Program-made: the position numbers and the translations under genes
Notes under the pieces: model-generated
Databases searched by the model: none
What the model was told of the DNA's origin: nothing
The model's input: only the letters and a program-made list of their open reading frames with translations
Source: Aphelocoma coerulescens
Lineage: Eukaryota; Chordata; Aves; Passeriformes; Corvidae
DNA length: 64,000 bases
Reading direction: 5' to 3'
Assembly (NCBI RefSeq): GCF_041296385.1
Contig: NC_091017.1
Location: 11,712,001 to 11,776,000 of the forward strand
Part shown: positions 10,251-21,557 of the stretch, piece after piece
How positions within the stretch are numbered: the stretch's first letter is position 1
Layout of the letters: each line of letters starts with the position of its first letter

Positions 10251-11740
10251 TTCTCCTGAAACAGTGGGGTACATGAAGGCATTGCCATACCTGATCATCC
10301 CTTGCCATGCAGAGCCCAGCCTTGCATTGCCTTACAGACACCTCTGTGTACCTCCCTTGCCCTTCCTATGTCTCCATTGCATGGCCTTGTTCACCAATCT
10401 CCCACCTTGACTTTCTTACCCCTTGTTTCCTGGTCTTGTCTTGCCTGCTTCTCCTATGACTCTCTTGGCCTTGCCTAAGTCTCTCTTGCCTTGCTTTGCA
10501 AAGCCAACACTTGCCTTGCCCTGCTACCCCTCTTTCCCTCGCCTAGTCTACCCACCTTTGACTGGCCTATCCATCCGATCATCACCTTTTCTGCACCACC
10601 CCTCCATGCTCTTGTCTTGCCTTGGCCTGCCTACCCTTCCCTTGCCTTGCACTGCCTTGCATAACCCTTGCCCTTCTTGACATTTGTGCCCCTTTCCAAC
10701 ATGGCCTTGCTTTCCTTTGCCTACCCCTCCCAATCCCTGCTTTGCCTACAGATTCCTGGCCTTCTTTTGTCTACCACTCCTTTGCCTTTTGTGGGAACCA
10801 ACAGCTGGTCTGAAGGCCTCACAGACATTTCCGTTGATACAATCATTTTGTACCCGTGAGAATTGCAGAAGCAAGAAGATAAACAACAGAAAGAAGTTGT
10901 AACAGCTGCAAAAGGGACGATACTGGCTGATGTTTAGCAAAGAATGTGTGTACACTATAGACAACCAGTAGTATTGTATTATAGCAAAATAATAGTCCAT
11001 GCACATGTAGCTAAAAAAGTGCATAAGAGAAGATGCATAAATAATACAAGTGGTTTTTTGCCATTGCTCGGGGCAGAGAGTGTATGTGTGTCGTGACCGT
11101 CTCAACAGCAACAGCCTTGCACTGCCTTTCATAACCAGCCCCTGCCTACTGCCTCCTTCCCTGGCCTTCCATGTCTTGTCTTCCTCTCCTTTGATTTAAC
11201 TTGCTTCTCCTATCTCTCCCTTGCTTGCCTTACTCCACTGACCTTTCTGTGTTCTTGCCTTGACTTGCCTAGCTGTTCCTTGCTTCACATTGCTTTGTGT
11301 AAGCATTCCCTGTTTTTATTTGCCTACCCCTTTCTTGCCTGGCCTTTCCTTGCCTAGCCTTTCTTGTCTTTGCCTGCCCTCTGCATCACTGGACTTACCT
11401 TCCTATGCCCTGCCTTCCCTACAACTTCTGGGCCTTCTCTTGCCTCGCACTCATTGGCCCTACTTTGCTGCCTGCTCACTGCTCTTGCTTTGCTTTCCCT
11501 AACTTTCCCTTGACTTGACTAGAATTGCCTAAACTTGCTTTGACTGCATTGCCTTGCCTGCATGGAAGAAAAGGCAAGGCAGGGCAAAGCAAGGAAATCA
11601 TAGGCAGGGCAGGGCAAGGGAGACATAGGCAAGAGAGACGTAGCCAAGGAAGGCAAAGCAAGGGTAGGCTAGGAAAAACCAGGCAATGGTACTGAAGGCA
11701 ACGCAAGGCCAAGTGACTCATAATGCCTTTCCTTGGAATG
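10251..11740. repeat. Unit 1, degenerate CCTTG minisatellite with strand switch
   Basis: A long pyrimidine-rich tract made of degenerate CCTTG/TGCCT pentamers (10300-10790 and about 11111-11565) is followed by its purine-rich complement, GGCAAGGCAGGGCAAAGCAAGG-like sequence in pieces, from about 11570 to 11710. An AT-rich island of about 310 bp lies inside (10800-11110). Similar strings flank it: CCTTGCACTGCC then CATAACC, near 10640 and 11113. The switch point can form a hairpin. Confidence 0.85.
11550..11581. other. Hairpin at the pyrimidine/purine switch, unit 1
   Basis: TGCCTTGCCT (11550-11559) and AGGCAAGGCA (11572-11581) are exact reverse complements separated by 12 bases. The surrounding tracts are also complementary in a loose way, so a larger imperfect cruciform is possible. 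The same hairpin is at 22857-22888, 32944-32975, 44263-44294 and 55582-55613. Confidence 0.8.
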
Positions 11741-12960
11741 CAAAGGTCTGAAATCCCAGTGTTGGTGGAGCAGATGATAAGGTCCCATGGGGAAGTAAAC
11801 TCAACTGAGACATTTCTCTCCTGGCACCTCTTGTGTAGGAGCAATTCTTAGATATATTCAATATTGGCGGTAGCACGCCAGTTCCTCAGAGAGGATGACA
11901 ATGCTTTTCCATGGGAAGGAAAGCACCTAGCCCCAGTGTTTCAGGTGCACATAAGAAGCTGCCTAGTGGAGGTAAAGGGCAGCAGCAACTTTCTGTCCTG
12001 GCATATTTGGTGTAGAAGCACTGCCTTGATTTGTACAAGTATGGAGTTGCTACGCCCTATTTTCAAGGCAGTCTCCTGAAAAAGTCAATTTTGGCATGTC
12101 GTTTCCACTTCTGAAAGGTGGTCTTCTGAACTCTTGGCAGTAAGCCAAGACAAGCAGCTATGCTCATCCTTGGTGTGCAGCTGATTTAGACACCAGGGCA
12201 GGTAATGTCCAGTAACAGTGTTCTGGCACATTGGATGGGAGCAGTTCCTGGATGTTTTCTATTTTGGAGGAGGAGATCCCAGTTCTTCTGAGATGGGCTC
12301 ATAGTTTCTCTCTTTGGCAAAGAAAGCAGTTTTGGATCTGCATGTAGGGTGTTCTCAGCGAATTAATGGCTTTTCCTCATGGGCAGTTCTGTGGGCTATA
12401 GCTGTTGAACTGTTAGAGAAGGAATGAAAAAGCCAAGCTGTTGAACAAATTTGCATCCTGCTGACTTTAGCAGCCCCTGATAAAATTCTGTTTGCATCCT
12501 GACTCTGTGAGACTGAAGGATTATGATGGTACTTAAAGCTGAGGAGGAAAGTGCACATAGAAGAGCATGTGAATTTAATGGCTCTTCCTAGTAGGCAGTT
12601 CTCTGGGCTAGAGCTGTTGAACTGTTAGAGAGGGAATGCAAGAGCCAAGCTTCTGAGCTCTTTTCCCTGCTACCTTTAAAGTATGAGCATTCCCTGGTGC
12701 TCTCCTATTTGGATAATAAGTTAGAGTGGGTTTCACATTCACTTTGAAGAATAGAAACAGCGCCATGTGAACCTGTGCCATCAGCTTTCCTTTCCAACTA
12801 AATGTTCCTACTTGCAATCTTGCAATTCTTACTTGCAATCATGCAGAGCACCGTGCTTGAGGCTGGTGCATTGAAGAAAATTAAATTAGGGCTGTATCAG
12901 TACAAAGGAGAGATTGCCATTTGCAAAACCTCGTTTCGCTTAAGTTAGTAATATTGTAAG
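11741..12960. other. Unit 1, low-GC segment with short diverged duplications
   Basis: The block at about 12361-12440 (AATTAATGGC, then GCAGTTCTGTGGGCTA, then GTTGAACTGTTAGAGA) is repeated about 211 bp later at 12572-12651. A second short module (CCTGGCACCTCTTGTGTAGGAGC; CCTGGCATATTTGGTGTAGAAGC; TCTGGCACATTGGATGGGAGC) occurs near 11820, 11998 and 12220, each about 180-220 bp apart. No gene recognised. Confidence 0.6.
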
Positions 12961-13783
12961 TGTTAATTGAGTGGTCATTGGTTGCCTATCACCATCCTGA
13001 TGCACTAATTTCATCAAGTGTAAATATTGGTCACAAAAGGTGCCCATTCAGCAACCTGTTGCTGTCTCCACATGGAAGTGTCTTCCGGACGAAATCAAAA
13101 GACATTCGAAGAGCCAGGATCCGCAAAGGAACAAACTATTGCCACATGAATGGTGCTGGGCGCCATGAGGAGCAGTTAACTTTAACCTGCGCGCTGTCAG
13201 CACTCAGAAGAACAACCCCAGCATGGCAGGGGGGACTTGCAAAAGAAGGAAAGGCCCCTCACCTAGCTATAAACCACCCAAAGTGCAGAGCCAAGTTGAA
13301 AACACCACTGCTCTCAAATCAACCGTGTCAGGACAAAAAGATTTCACTGATCTCCCCCTTCCAGGTACAAACTCTTATTTGCACCACACTCAGAGGGCAA
13401 TGTGAGCTCCCCAGCGCTGTCTTTCACTCTCGCAGAGTCCAGATACTAACTTGTGAACATCCTACACAAACATTAGCTCATGAAAGTGCCAGCTTGAGCA
13501 AGAACAGCAGACCCTCCCATTGCACCCCCTTGTCATCCAGAGTGCGGCGGTTTGTTGAAAATCATGGACTCGGAAAGACCAATGCAGCAACTGCTTTTCT
13601 CTCTCCTACTGCCTTTCCCTGAGCGAGAGGTAGATGGATGATGTGGACTTAGTGGAACAGAAAGAGTATGACTGTACTTATAAGGGAGGAAAACCCCCCA
13701 CAGCATACTGTGCTGTGTGCAGTACACGCTCTGAAAAGAGACAAAGCTGAATGCTGCCAGCGGGCTTCGGTTCTCAGACTGCT
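12961..13783 (+). repeat. Unit 1, oldest visible monomer copy
   Basis: It follows the 726-bp monomer in order at low similarity: TATTTGCACCACACTC (13376) against TATTTGCACCGCATTC (9316), then CCCTGAGCGAGAGGTAGATGG (in pieces, 13618) against CGCTGAGCGAGAGAGCTACACGG (9601), then GTGTGCAGTACACGCTCTGAA against GCGTGCAGTGTTCACGCTGAA. A 220-residue open frame spans 12960-13622, but it runs through this non-coding repeat homology and shows no known domain. Confidence 0.65.
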
Positions 13784-14794
13784 TGCATGGGCAGAGCTGC
13801 GGGCTCTTTTAAGGATGGAAACTGGCATCTGTGAGTGTAAAGAATGTGACTTTCCACACAGCTTAGAAGAAAGGTGCATAGCCCCAGTGAGAAGTGTGTA
13901 CGTGAAAGACTGGCAGAAGAAGTCGCAGTCCAGCAAGGCTGGTATCTTTTTCTTTGTGCCAAATAGGCACCTTGGGAACATGAAAGTACTTGATGGTAGC
14001 CAAACTGACAGTGAAGGCACAGAACACCGTCGGGTGTGTGCAGTGTACAGACGCAATGTAAAAGCCCTGAGTACCATTTGACTGCAGTCATAGTGCAAGT
14101 TTGCAACTGTACCATGCAAGGCCAGTGAAAGCTTCCTGTGCGGCCACATTTTCGTATTGGAGCTCGCTAGCTGGAAGTGATTCGGTTTGTCTGCAGTATC
14201 CGCTCGACTGAATGTGATGTGTCACTGGAAAGAAAAGTACAGACCAGCAGTGCGTTTGATATGGTTCAGGGGCTGCAAAGGGAATGTACAGGCCACCTCT
14301 GGGATTTTGGTCTTTGTGCATTCCCATGGCAGCAGTTCCTGGATGTTTTTGTTCTACAGTTTAGGCTCAGTGAGAGAGAAAAAATGCGAGAGCACGCATA
14401 GCAGAGCCACAGGGAGAATTGCTGAGGTATGAGTTGCGTGCTGTTCAGATACTGCCGTACCAAAGGCCTACCTAAACACTGCTGCTGATCTAGCATGTCT
14501 TTCTGTAGCAAGACTTGTTGGTACTGCAAAACAGAAGATGCGTGAGGTCAAATGAATCTGGACAGAAAATTTCAGACGAGCAGCCTATGAGTGCATGATT
14601 GAAACAGTAAATTTAGGTGACAGAATAGATCGTGGCATCGATTTGCGTAGTGTTAATATTCTCTGAAGGGAATGCAAAAAGCCAAGATGTGTTTTCCATT
14701 CTAGCTGTTCCTGACAAAAACTGAGGAATAAAACTTTCGTTCTAGATGGAATGTAACATTCAGTTCCCAGGATTTTGCACTCCAAAGTTCAACA
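13784..14794. repeat. Unit 2, A/T-mixed left segment
   Basis: Matches the first segment of unit 1 with no difference noticed on reading. No gene seen. Confidence 0.7.
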
Positions 14795-15954
14795 AAAGAG
14801 TTTCCACAAGAATCTTGAGAAGAAGCACAATCACTTCCACCTAGAGCTGGAAGAGGAAGAGGCAGCGGCACAAGCAAGTGCCCTTGAGCGTCCTCCTTCC
14901 GAATGCTAGAACGTCAATTCAGCAGGCAGGAGTGCAGCAGCCACCCTTCGTCTTGCAAGCCCATACGACGCGCACACCAGCCCGGTGCTCTGCGGCTTCG
15001 TCCTTCGCCTTTTCGAGCACGCCGTACCTTCATTCTCCCGGAGGCGAACAGCGGTCTGCTTCTCGCACGGAACGCTGTGTCGGCAGCCAAGCGCTCCAGT
15101 GCACTGCTTCTGCCCAAACACGCCTGGGCCCTGCACCTCTCCTTCCCAGCGCTACGTAGCAGCACAATCTGTCCCTCTTGCGATCCCAAGCTAAGCGGAA
15201 AGCTTCTCGGCTACGTCTCCCGCAGAGAGCTGTGCCAGGACAATAAGCTTGCAAGCACTTTGCTCCTGACACTAGTGGCAACAGGGATTCGCACCACCTT
15301 CCAGGAGCAGTCCTCTTGCCTTTTACAAGGTGCAAAAGCGCCCCCTCTGTGGCGGTGCTGTCTGCCCGGTCTTTCTCGGCTCGAAGCACCACGAGGCACA
15401 CAAGACTCTCTCGCAAGGACCGAAATTCCCGATAGGCGTCTCTGCGCTTTCTGCAATGCTGCACGCACAAGCCCGGTGCTCTGAGGCTTCGTTCTTCGCC
15501 TTTCGTTGTCTGGGCAGAAGAGAAGCCGAGCGAGGCCATTGTGCTTTGCCGCTTGTCAGTGTGCTGTGCACGGTTTTTCCGCAGCTCGAGCTAGCGGGAG
15601 ACCCCTTCGGTTTCGCGGCGTCCACACTACCCATGGTAGCTCTCGCTCAGCGAAACTTGAAGGGGAGAAGCACTTGCTGGATGAGTCTTTCAGTGTGCAG
15701 GACTTTGAAAACACAGCAGCGCAATCGGGGCCACGAGAAGGACCGCTGAGAAGTCGCTCTCGCACAGAGAACCGTGCCAGGATGACGAGCTCGCCCAGCA
15801 TTTGCCCCTGACACTTGGGGAACTCGTAGCTGCCAGTGCCTTCCAGGGGCAGTCTGCTTTCTGTCATAACCTGCATAGGGCCCGTCAGATGGTGGTGCTG
15901 TCTGCCTTCTCCTTCTCGGCCAGAGTGTACTCTGGTGCACACTGCAGTCTGGCA
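14795..15954 (+). repeat. Unit 2, GC-rich diverged monomer copies
   Basis: Same patchwork as unit 1, with C at the three-state site 14895. Just upstream of the array it reads CTGCCAGTGCC, where unit 1 has TTGCCAGTGCC. Confidence 0.75.
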
Positions 15955-16083
15955 AGGAGCAAAGAGCTTCGGTAGACATCTCGCACAGGAGAAAGTTGCC
16001 AAGAAAGAACCACGTTCTTCATCAGCCCTCCTCATGTCCCGATTGGGGTGCTGCCTTCAAAGCCTTGCACATTGAAAGACTTC
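15682..16083 (+). repeat. 402-bp block, forward orientation, unit 2
   Basis: Forward, like unit 1. It reads AGAGCTTCGG near 15963 where units 1 and 3 read AGATCTTCGG, so its right end is of the interior-copy type. Confidence 0.92.
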
Positions 16084-17186
16084 TCCAGCAAGTGCTTCTC
16101 CCCTGGCGCACTTCGCTGAGTGAGAGCTGCATGGGCAGCGTGGGCTCAGCGAAACCGAAAGGGTGTCGCTGTAGCTCGAGCTGAGCAAAGAAACCGTGCT
16201 CGGTGCACCGTTGGTGGGTGCAGCATGCACGCGGAAAAGCAGCAAAGTTCACTGCCATCGCTGGCCTTCTCTTCAGTCCAGACCACTTAAGGCAAACAAT
16301 TTAGCTGCAGAGCACTGGGCTTGCGTGTGCAGTGCACCAAATTGCCCAAGACCAGCAAGGGCTCGTTCACAAGCAGAGTCGGCTGAGAGCATTCTTGCTT
16401 GCTCCAGAAAGGAAGCCGCAGCTATAGTGCTTCATCCCACAGCGTGGACATAGGCACTTTCCTAGTTGTTCAGCCTTGCAGAGTCCCTGCAACTAGAGCT
16501 CAGCCAGGAGCAGGCGTCAAAGCAGAAGGCTTTCCTAAAGCACGCCTCTCCAACCAGCCTTCGGAAATCGCAAATGACACTGTGGCTCTGTGCCTTTCTT
16601 CTAAGACAGACGCCCACCTTGCTTTCACTCTCGCAGCTCCCTTGGCAGCCTCCAGCAGCTGCTTTCCTGGAGAACGGCCCGAGAAGTAGAAGCCAGGGCT
16701 GGGCTGCACCTTCGCCTTCCGCACGTAAGCGGCACCAGACTCACCGGTGCGCTCTGTTCTTCCCTCCTCCGCTGCATGCTACTACCATCGTGTTCTCGGA
16801 AAGACGGAGACTGAAGGGAAGCGCAAATGCTTCCACAGAGAGCTACAAGAGGAATAGGCAGCAGCAGCACAGGTAAGTGCCGTGGAACTTCCTCCTTCCC
16901 AAGGCTATAACGTCAATTCAGCAGGCAGGAGAGTGGCAGCCACGCTCGTCTTGCAGCCCGTACAACGAGCACGCGAGCCCAGCGCTCCGCGGCTTCGTTC
17001 TTCGCCTTTTCGAGCACGCCGTACCTTCGTTCCCCCGGAGGCGGACGGTCTTCTGCTTCTCGCCCGGAACACTGTGCCCGGCAGTGCAGCGCTTTCTGCG
17101 GCAAGCTGCAAAGCGCCCGTCAGATGGCGATGCTGTCTGCCCGCTCCTCGGCTCGAGTGTACTCCGGCGCACGCTGCCGTCTCGCA
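15955..17186 (+). repeat. 1,232-bp element, unit 2 copy 1
   Basis: Marker states: palindrome broken, CTCGG, T at 16874, and GTGGGCTCAGCG, i.e. the same haplotype as unit 1 copy 2. Private change: GCCCAGCGCTCC near 16980. Confidence 0.95.
16870..16878 (+). other. Consensus 5' splice-site string in unit 2 copy 1
   Basis: Same CAG|GTAAGT, in the copy that shares its haplotype with unit 1 copy 2. Confidence 0.35.
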
Positions 17187-18418
17187 AGGAGCAAAGAGCT
17201 TCGGTAGACATCTCGCACAGGAGAAAGTTGCCAAGAAAGAACCACGTTCTTCATCAGCCCTCCTCATGTCCCGATTGGGGTGCTGCCTTCAAAGCCTTGC
17301 ACATTGAAAGACTTCTCCAGCAAGTGCTTCTCCCCTGGCGCACTTCGCTGAGTGAGAGCTGCATGGGCAGCGTGGACTCAGCGAAACCGAAAGGGTGTCG
17401 CTGTAGCTCGAGCTGAGCAAAGAAACCGTGCACGGTGCACCGTTGGTGGGTGCAGCATGCACGCGGAAAAGCAGCAAAGTTCACTGCCATCGCTGGCCTT
17501 CTCTTCAGTCCAGACCACTTAAGGCAAACAATTTAGCTGCAGAGCACTGGGCTTGCGTGTGCAGTGCACCAAATTGCCCAAGACCAGCAAGGGCTCGTTC
17601 ACAAGCAGAGTCGGCTGAGAGCATTCTTGCTTGCTCCAGAAAGGAAGCCGCAGCTATAGTGCTTCATCCCACAGCGTGGACATAGGCACTTTCCTAGTTG
17701 TTCAGCCTTGCAGAGTCCCTGCAACTAGAGCTCAGCCAGGAGCAGGCGTCAAAGCAGAAGGCTTTCCTAAAGCACGCCTCTCCAACCAGCCTTCGGAAAT
17801 CGCAAATGACACTGTGGCTCTGTGCCTTTCTTCTAAGACAGACGCCCACCTTGCTTTCACTCTCGCAGCTCCCTTGGCAGCCTCCAGCAGCTGCTTTCCT
17901 GGAGAACGGCCCGAGAAGTAGAAGCCAGGGCTGGGCTGCACCTTCGCCTTCCGCACGTAAGCGGCACCAGACTCACCGGTGCGCTCTGTTCTTCCCTCCT
18001 CCGCTGCATGCTACTACCATCGTGTTCTCGGAAAGACGGAGACTGAAGGGAAGCGCAAATGCTTCCACAGAGAGCTACAAGAGGAATAGGCAGCAGCAGC
18101 ACAGGAAAGTGCCGTGGAACTTCCTCCTTCCCAAGGCTATAACGTCAATTCAGCAGGCAGGAGAGTGGCAGCCACGCTCGTCTTGCAGCCCGTACAACGA
18201 GCACGCGAGCCCGGCGCTCCGCGGCTTCGTTCTTCGCCTTTTCGAGCACGCCGTACCTTCGTTCCCCCGGAGGCGGACGGTCTTCTGCTTCTCGCCCGGA
18301 ACACTGTGCCCGGCAGTGCAGCGCTTTCTGCGGCAAGCTGCAAAGCGCCCGTCAGATGGCGATGCTGTCTGCCCGCTCCTCGGCTCGAGTGTACTCCGGC
18401 GCACGCTGCCGTCTCGCA
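17187..18418 (+). repeat. 1,232-bp element, unit 2 copy 2
   Basis: Marker states: palindrome intact, CTCGG, A at 18106. This is the type found as copy 1 in units 4 and 5. The sequence after it keeps the interior form CATCTCGCACAGG, unlike the last copy of every other unit. Confidence 0.95.
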
Positions 18419-18647
18419 AGGAGCAAAGAGCTTCGGTAGACATCTCGCACAGGAGAAAGGTGCCAGGACGACACCACATTCCTCCTCACCCCTTCTCGTG
18501 GCCCACATTGTGGTGCTGCCTTCAAAGCCGTGCGCATTGAAAGACTCTTCCAGCAAGTGCTTCTCCCCTGGCACACTTCGCTCAGCGACAGCTACGTGGG
18601 CAGCGTGGACTCAGCGAAACTGAAAGGGTGTCCTTGTAGCTCGAGCT
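18419..18647 (+). repeat. Unit 2, partial monomer at the array's right edge
   Basis: The first ~40 bp are of the interior type (CATCTCGCACAGGAG); the rest is edge type. This looks like the end of a conversion tract. Confidence 0.75.
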
Positions 18648-19303
18648 TGTTGGAGAGGATGAAAGTTTGGTAAGAAAGTTTCACAGCTATGTAAGCTTGA
18701 CAGAAAGATCTCTGAATGTAGAAACTTAGCATGAGGTAGAAATGGAAACGAGTTTTGATAGAGAGTAAAAGGTGTTTTGCTGAAACACTGATCACTGAAT
18801 AACTGAGAAGGCAAAGGTTGGAGATTGAGTTGGAAGGAGATGTTTTTTATTAGGACACCGGTATGTGAGTACAAACAAGCACATGTTTTTCACCAAGTAA
18901 ATAAGTCTCAAGAAGGCCATAAGGAAATAGAAAACATGTTTTTACCAAAAAGAGAGCTATCGCAGGCAAACAAGAAATGTCGATGTAGCAAGAAGAAGAG
19001 AGGTCTGAGAATTTTCCACTGTAAGCTTAAATTGTAACATACTTACTCTTGTGATTGGATAAGAATGACTATAATATGGTAATGGTAGTAGTCATGATAG
19101 GCTACAGGCAAATGTAAAGGTATTGTTGTATGGTGCTTATTGGTTGCTATGTATTGAGATACTCAGCAAAGAAAAATACATAATGCTTTCTAACTTGAAC
19201 AGAAAGCGGCTCCAGGTATGCCTACCAGCTGTAGCTGACAGCTGTAGGGCTGGCTCTGGATACCCACTCCCTGAAATGCTGTAACTTCGCCTATGCAATA
19301 CAC
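18648..19303. other. Unit 2, AT-rich block
   Basis: Same block. It reads ATGTAAGCTTGAC near 18690, a change shared with unit 4 only. Confidence 0.6.
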
Positions 19304-20063
19304 AGCTTTCAAGAGAGCCGCCTGAAGTCCAGACACCCTTCGCGAGCCTTTCTCCTATAGAGCTGTGGAAAGAAATCGTGCACGCTACACCGAGGGTGCG
19401 TGCAGCATGCACGAGCAAAAGCGGCAAAGTTCAGTGCCCTCGCTGGGCTTCCCTTCCGTGCGGATAACGTGAGGCGAAAAATGAAGCCGCAGAGCACCGG
19501 GCTTGCAGGTGCAGTGCACCGAGTTGCAGAAGTCCAGCAGGCTCGTTCACAAGCCAAGCCGGCTGAGGGAGTCCTCGCGTCTCCAAAAGGGAACGCGGAG
19601 CCGTAGCACTTCATCCCACAGCGTGGAGATAGGCACTTTCCTAGTCGTTCAGCCTTGCAGAGTCCCTGCAGCTAGAGCTCACCCAGGAGCAGGCGTCAAA
19701 GCAGAAGGCCCTCCTAAAGCACCCTTTCTCCAAGCAGCCTCCTGAAAGGGCGCATCACAGTGCGGCTCTGCGCCTTTCTTCTAAGACAGACGCCCGCTAT
19801 ACTTTCGTGCTCGCAGCTCCCTTGGCAGCCTCCAGCAGCTACTCTCCTGGAGAACGGCCGTAGACATCAAAGCCAGTGCTGGGCTGCACCTCCGCCCTCC
19901 CCAGGTAAGCAACAGCGAACTCACCGGTGCACTCTGTACTTCCCTCCTCCGCTTGCATCCTACATGCATTCGTGTTCTCCGAAACTCAGAGACTGAAGGG
20001 AAGGGCAATTGCTTCCCCAGATAGCTGCAAGGGCACTAGGCAGCAGCAGCACAAATTTCACAT
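19304..20063 (+). repeat. Unit 2, diverged 3' portion of the element
   Basis: As in unit 1, with a private TAGACATCAAAG near 19864. Confidence 0.8.
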
Positions 20064-21197
20064 GACCTGATGCACTGTAGAGATATTACCCTGTTACCCC
20101 TCCTTTCTCCTCGTCCTCGACCAATTGTGGTGGGATGTCGAAAGGCTTGGCCAGCGAAAAGCTCATCCAGCAAGGGCGTCTCTCTTGACGCATTTCCCTG
20201 ACCGAGAGCTACACAGATGGTCTGGACACTGTAAAACAGCAAGAAAATAATTCTATGTCCAGCTGAGGAAAATCCGTGCACAGAAAAATGTAGATGCCTG
20301 CAGTAAACAATCTGAAGAGCGGCAAAGCTCCAAGCCATCGCTGCGCTTCAGTCCTGTCCGGACCACAGAAGGCGAAGAACGAAGCAGCTGGGCACCGGCT
20401 TCATGGACTCAGTGGCGCGACTTGCAAACGTCCAGCCAAGAGCTGCTTCAACAAGCAGATGCTCTGCCTGCACTTTCCCTCGCAGCGCTAGGCAGCACCA
20501 CGTTCTGTTTGCGTGGCAGCCTGATTCTTAACGGAAAGATTCTCAATGCCTGTGTCTGGCACAGAGAACGGTTTTAGGTCAGCAAGCTCACCCGGCGCTT
20601 ACCCTCGACGCGTGCAAACCTGTATTTGCACCGCATTCCAGTGGCAGCCCTCTTTCCTTTCCAGCCGGCACAGCGCCGTCAGATCGCGGTGCTCTCTGCA
20701 CCTGCCTTCTCGCTTCCAAGTGCCACCGCGCACATTACAGCCTTGCAGGGAGCGAAGAGGCGGAGAGGCGTCTCGCAAAGAAGAACGTGCCGGGACGAAA
20801 AGGTGCTCTTTCCTTTCTCCTCCTCCTTTGCCCGAATGGTGGTGCTGTGTTGAAAGGCTTGGCCAGCGAAAAGCTCATCCAGCAAGTGTTTCTCTCCTGA
20901 CGCCTTTCGCTGAGCGAGAGAGCTACACGGACACTTTCGACTCGGGGAAACAGCAAGAGAATGACTGTACGTCGAGCTGAGGAAAAGCCGTGCACAGCAG
21001 CCTGTGGCTGCGTGCAGTGTTCACGCTGAAGAGCGGCAAAGCTCCAAGCCATCGCTGCGCTTCAGTCCTGTCCGGACCACAGAAGGCGAAGAACGAAGCA
21101 GCTGGGCACCGGCTTCATGGGCTCAGTGGAGCGACTTGCAAATGTCCAGCCAAGAGCTGCTTCAACAAGCAGATTCAGCTGAGAATGCTCTGCCTGC
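20064..21197 (+). repeat. Unit 2, tandem 726-bp monomers with 12-bp deletion
   Basis: Same pair, but 12 bases (TTCAGCCGAGAA) are missing at 20459/20460 in the first copy, so the spacing is 714 bp here. Confidence 0.85.
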
Positions 21198-21557
21198 TTC
21201 AACAAAGTAAGGCGCAGCCCTTGCACTGCAGCACACTGCCTGGCCAGAAACAGGTTCTTACACCTTCAGTGCTGCCGAGCCCACGCAGCTTGAGCACACC
21301 CAGAAGGACGCGTCCAGAAAGAAGGCGTTCTTCGAGTGCCTTGTCCTTCCTTGTTCTGTCTTTCATCTGCACCTGAAACAGTGGGTCTACGTGTTTTCCT
21401 TCCCAGGGAAAAGAACTTTCATTCTTGTCCAGGAGTCTATGGCTAAAATGGTGATTGCATGTCCCATATCCAATACAACCAAGGATTACTCCCGGAGGAA
21501 AGCTGCCAGGACAGATGGGTCTTGCTGGCTTTGACCACCCCTGGGCCACCTCTCATA
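21198..21557. other. Unit 2, transition segment
   Basis: Same as unit 1; no gene seen. Confidence 0.5.

Larger units (their letters stand above)
1..13783 (+). repeat. Higher-order macrosatellite unit 1 (four 1,232-bp copies)
   Basis: The base at 13784 restarts the sequence seen at position 1, and the two then run together with only scattered differences. Unit 1 is the longest (13,783 bp) because its internal array has four 1,232-bp copies. The unit phase is arbitrary: it was set by the window edge, not by a biological boundary. This unit carries the non-inverted form of the 402-bp block and an A at the three-state site 1112. No recognisable gene lies in it. The exact return of the whole order of segments five times makes the tandem arrangement certain; its function is unknown. 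Confidence 0.97.

Noticed and set aside
12960..13622. 220-residue open frame, present in all five complete units
   Set aside because: No recognisable domain; it runs through DNA homologous to the non-coding monomer. The only difference noticed between units changes the protein (Ile to Met), so there is no sign of protein-level constraint.
13668..14081. 137-residue open frame across the unit junction, with a 166-residue frame on the opposite strand
   Set aside because: Overlapping frames on both strands, no recognisable domain, no promoter or splice context. It is identical between units simply because the DNA is.
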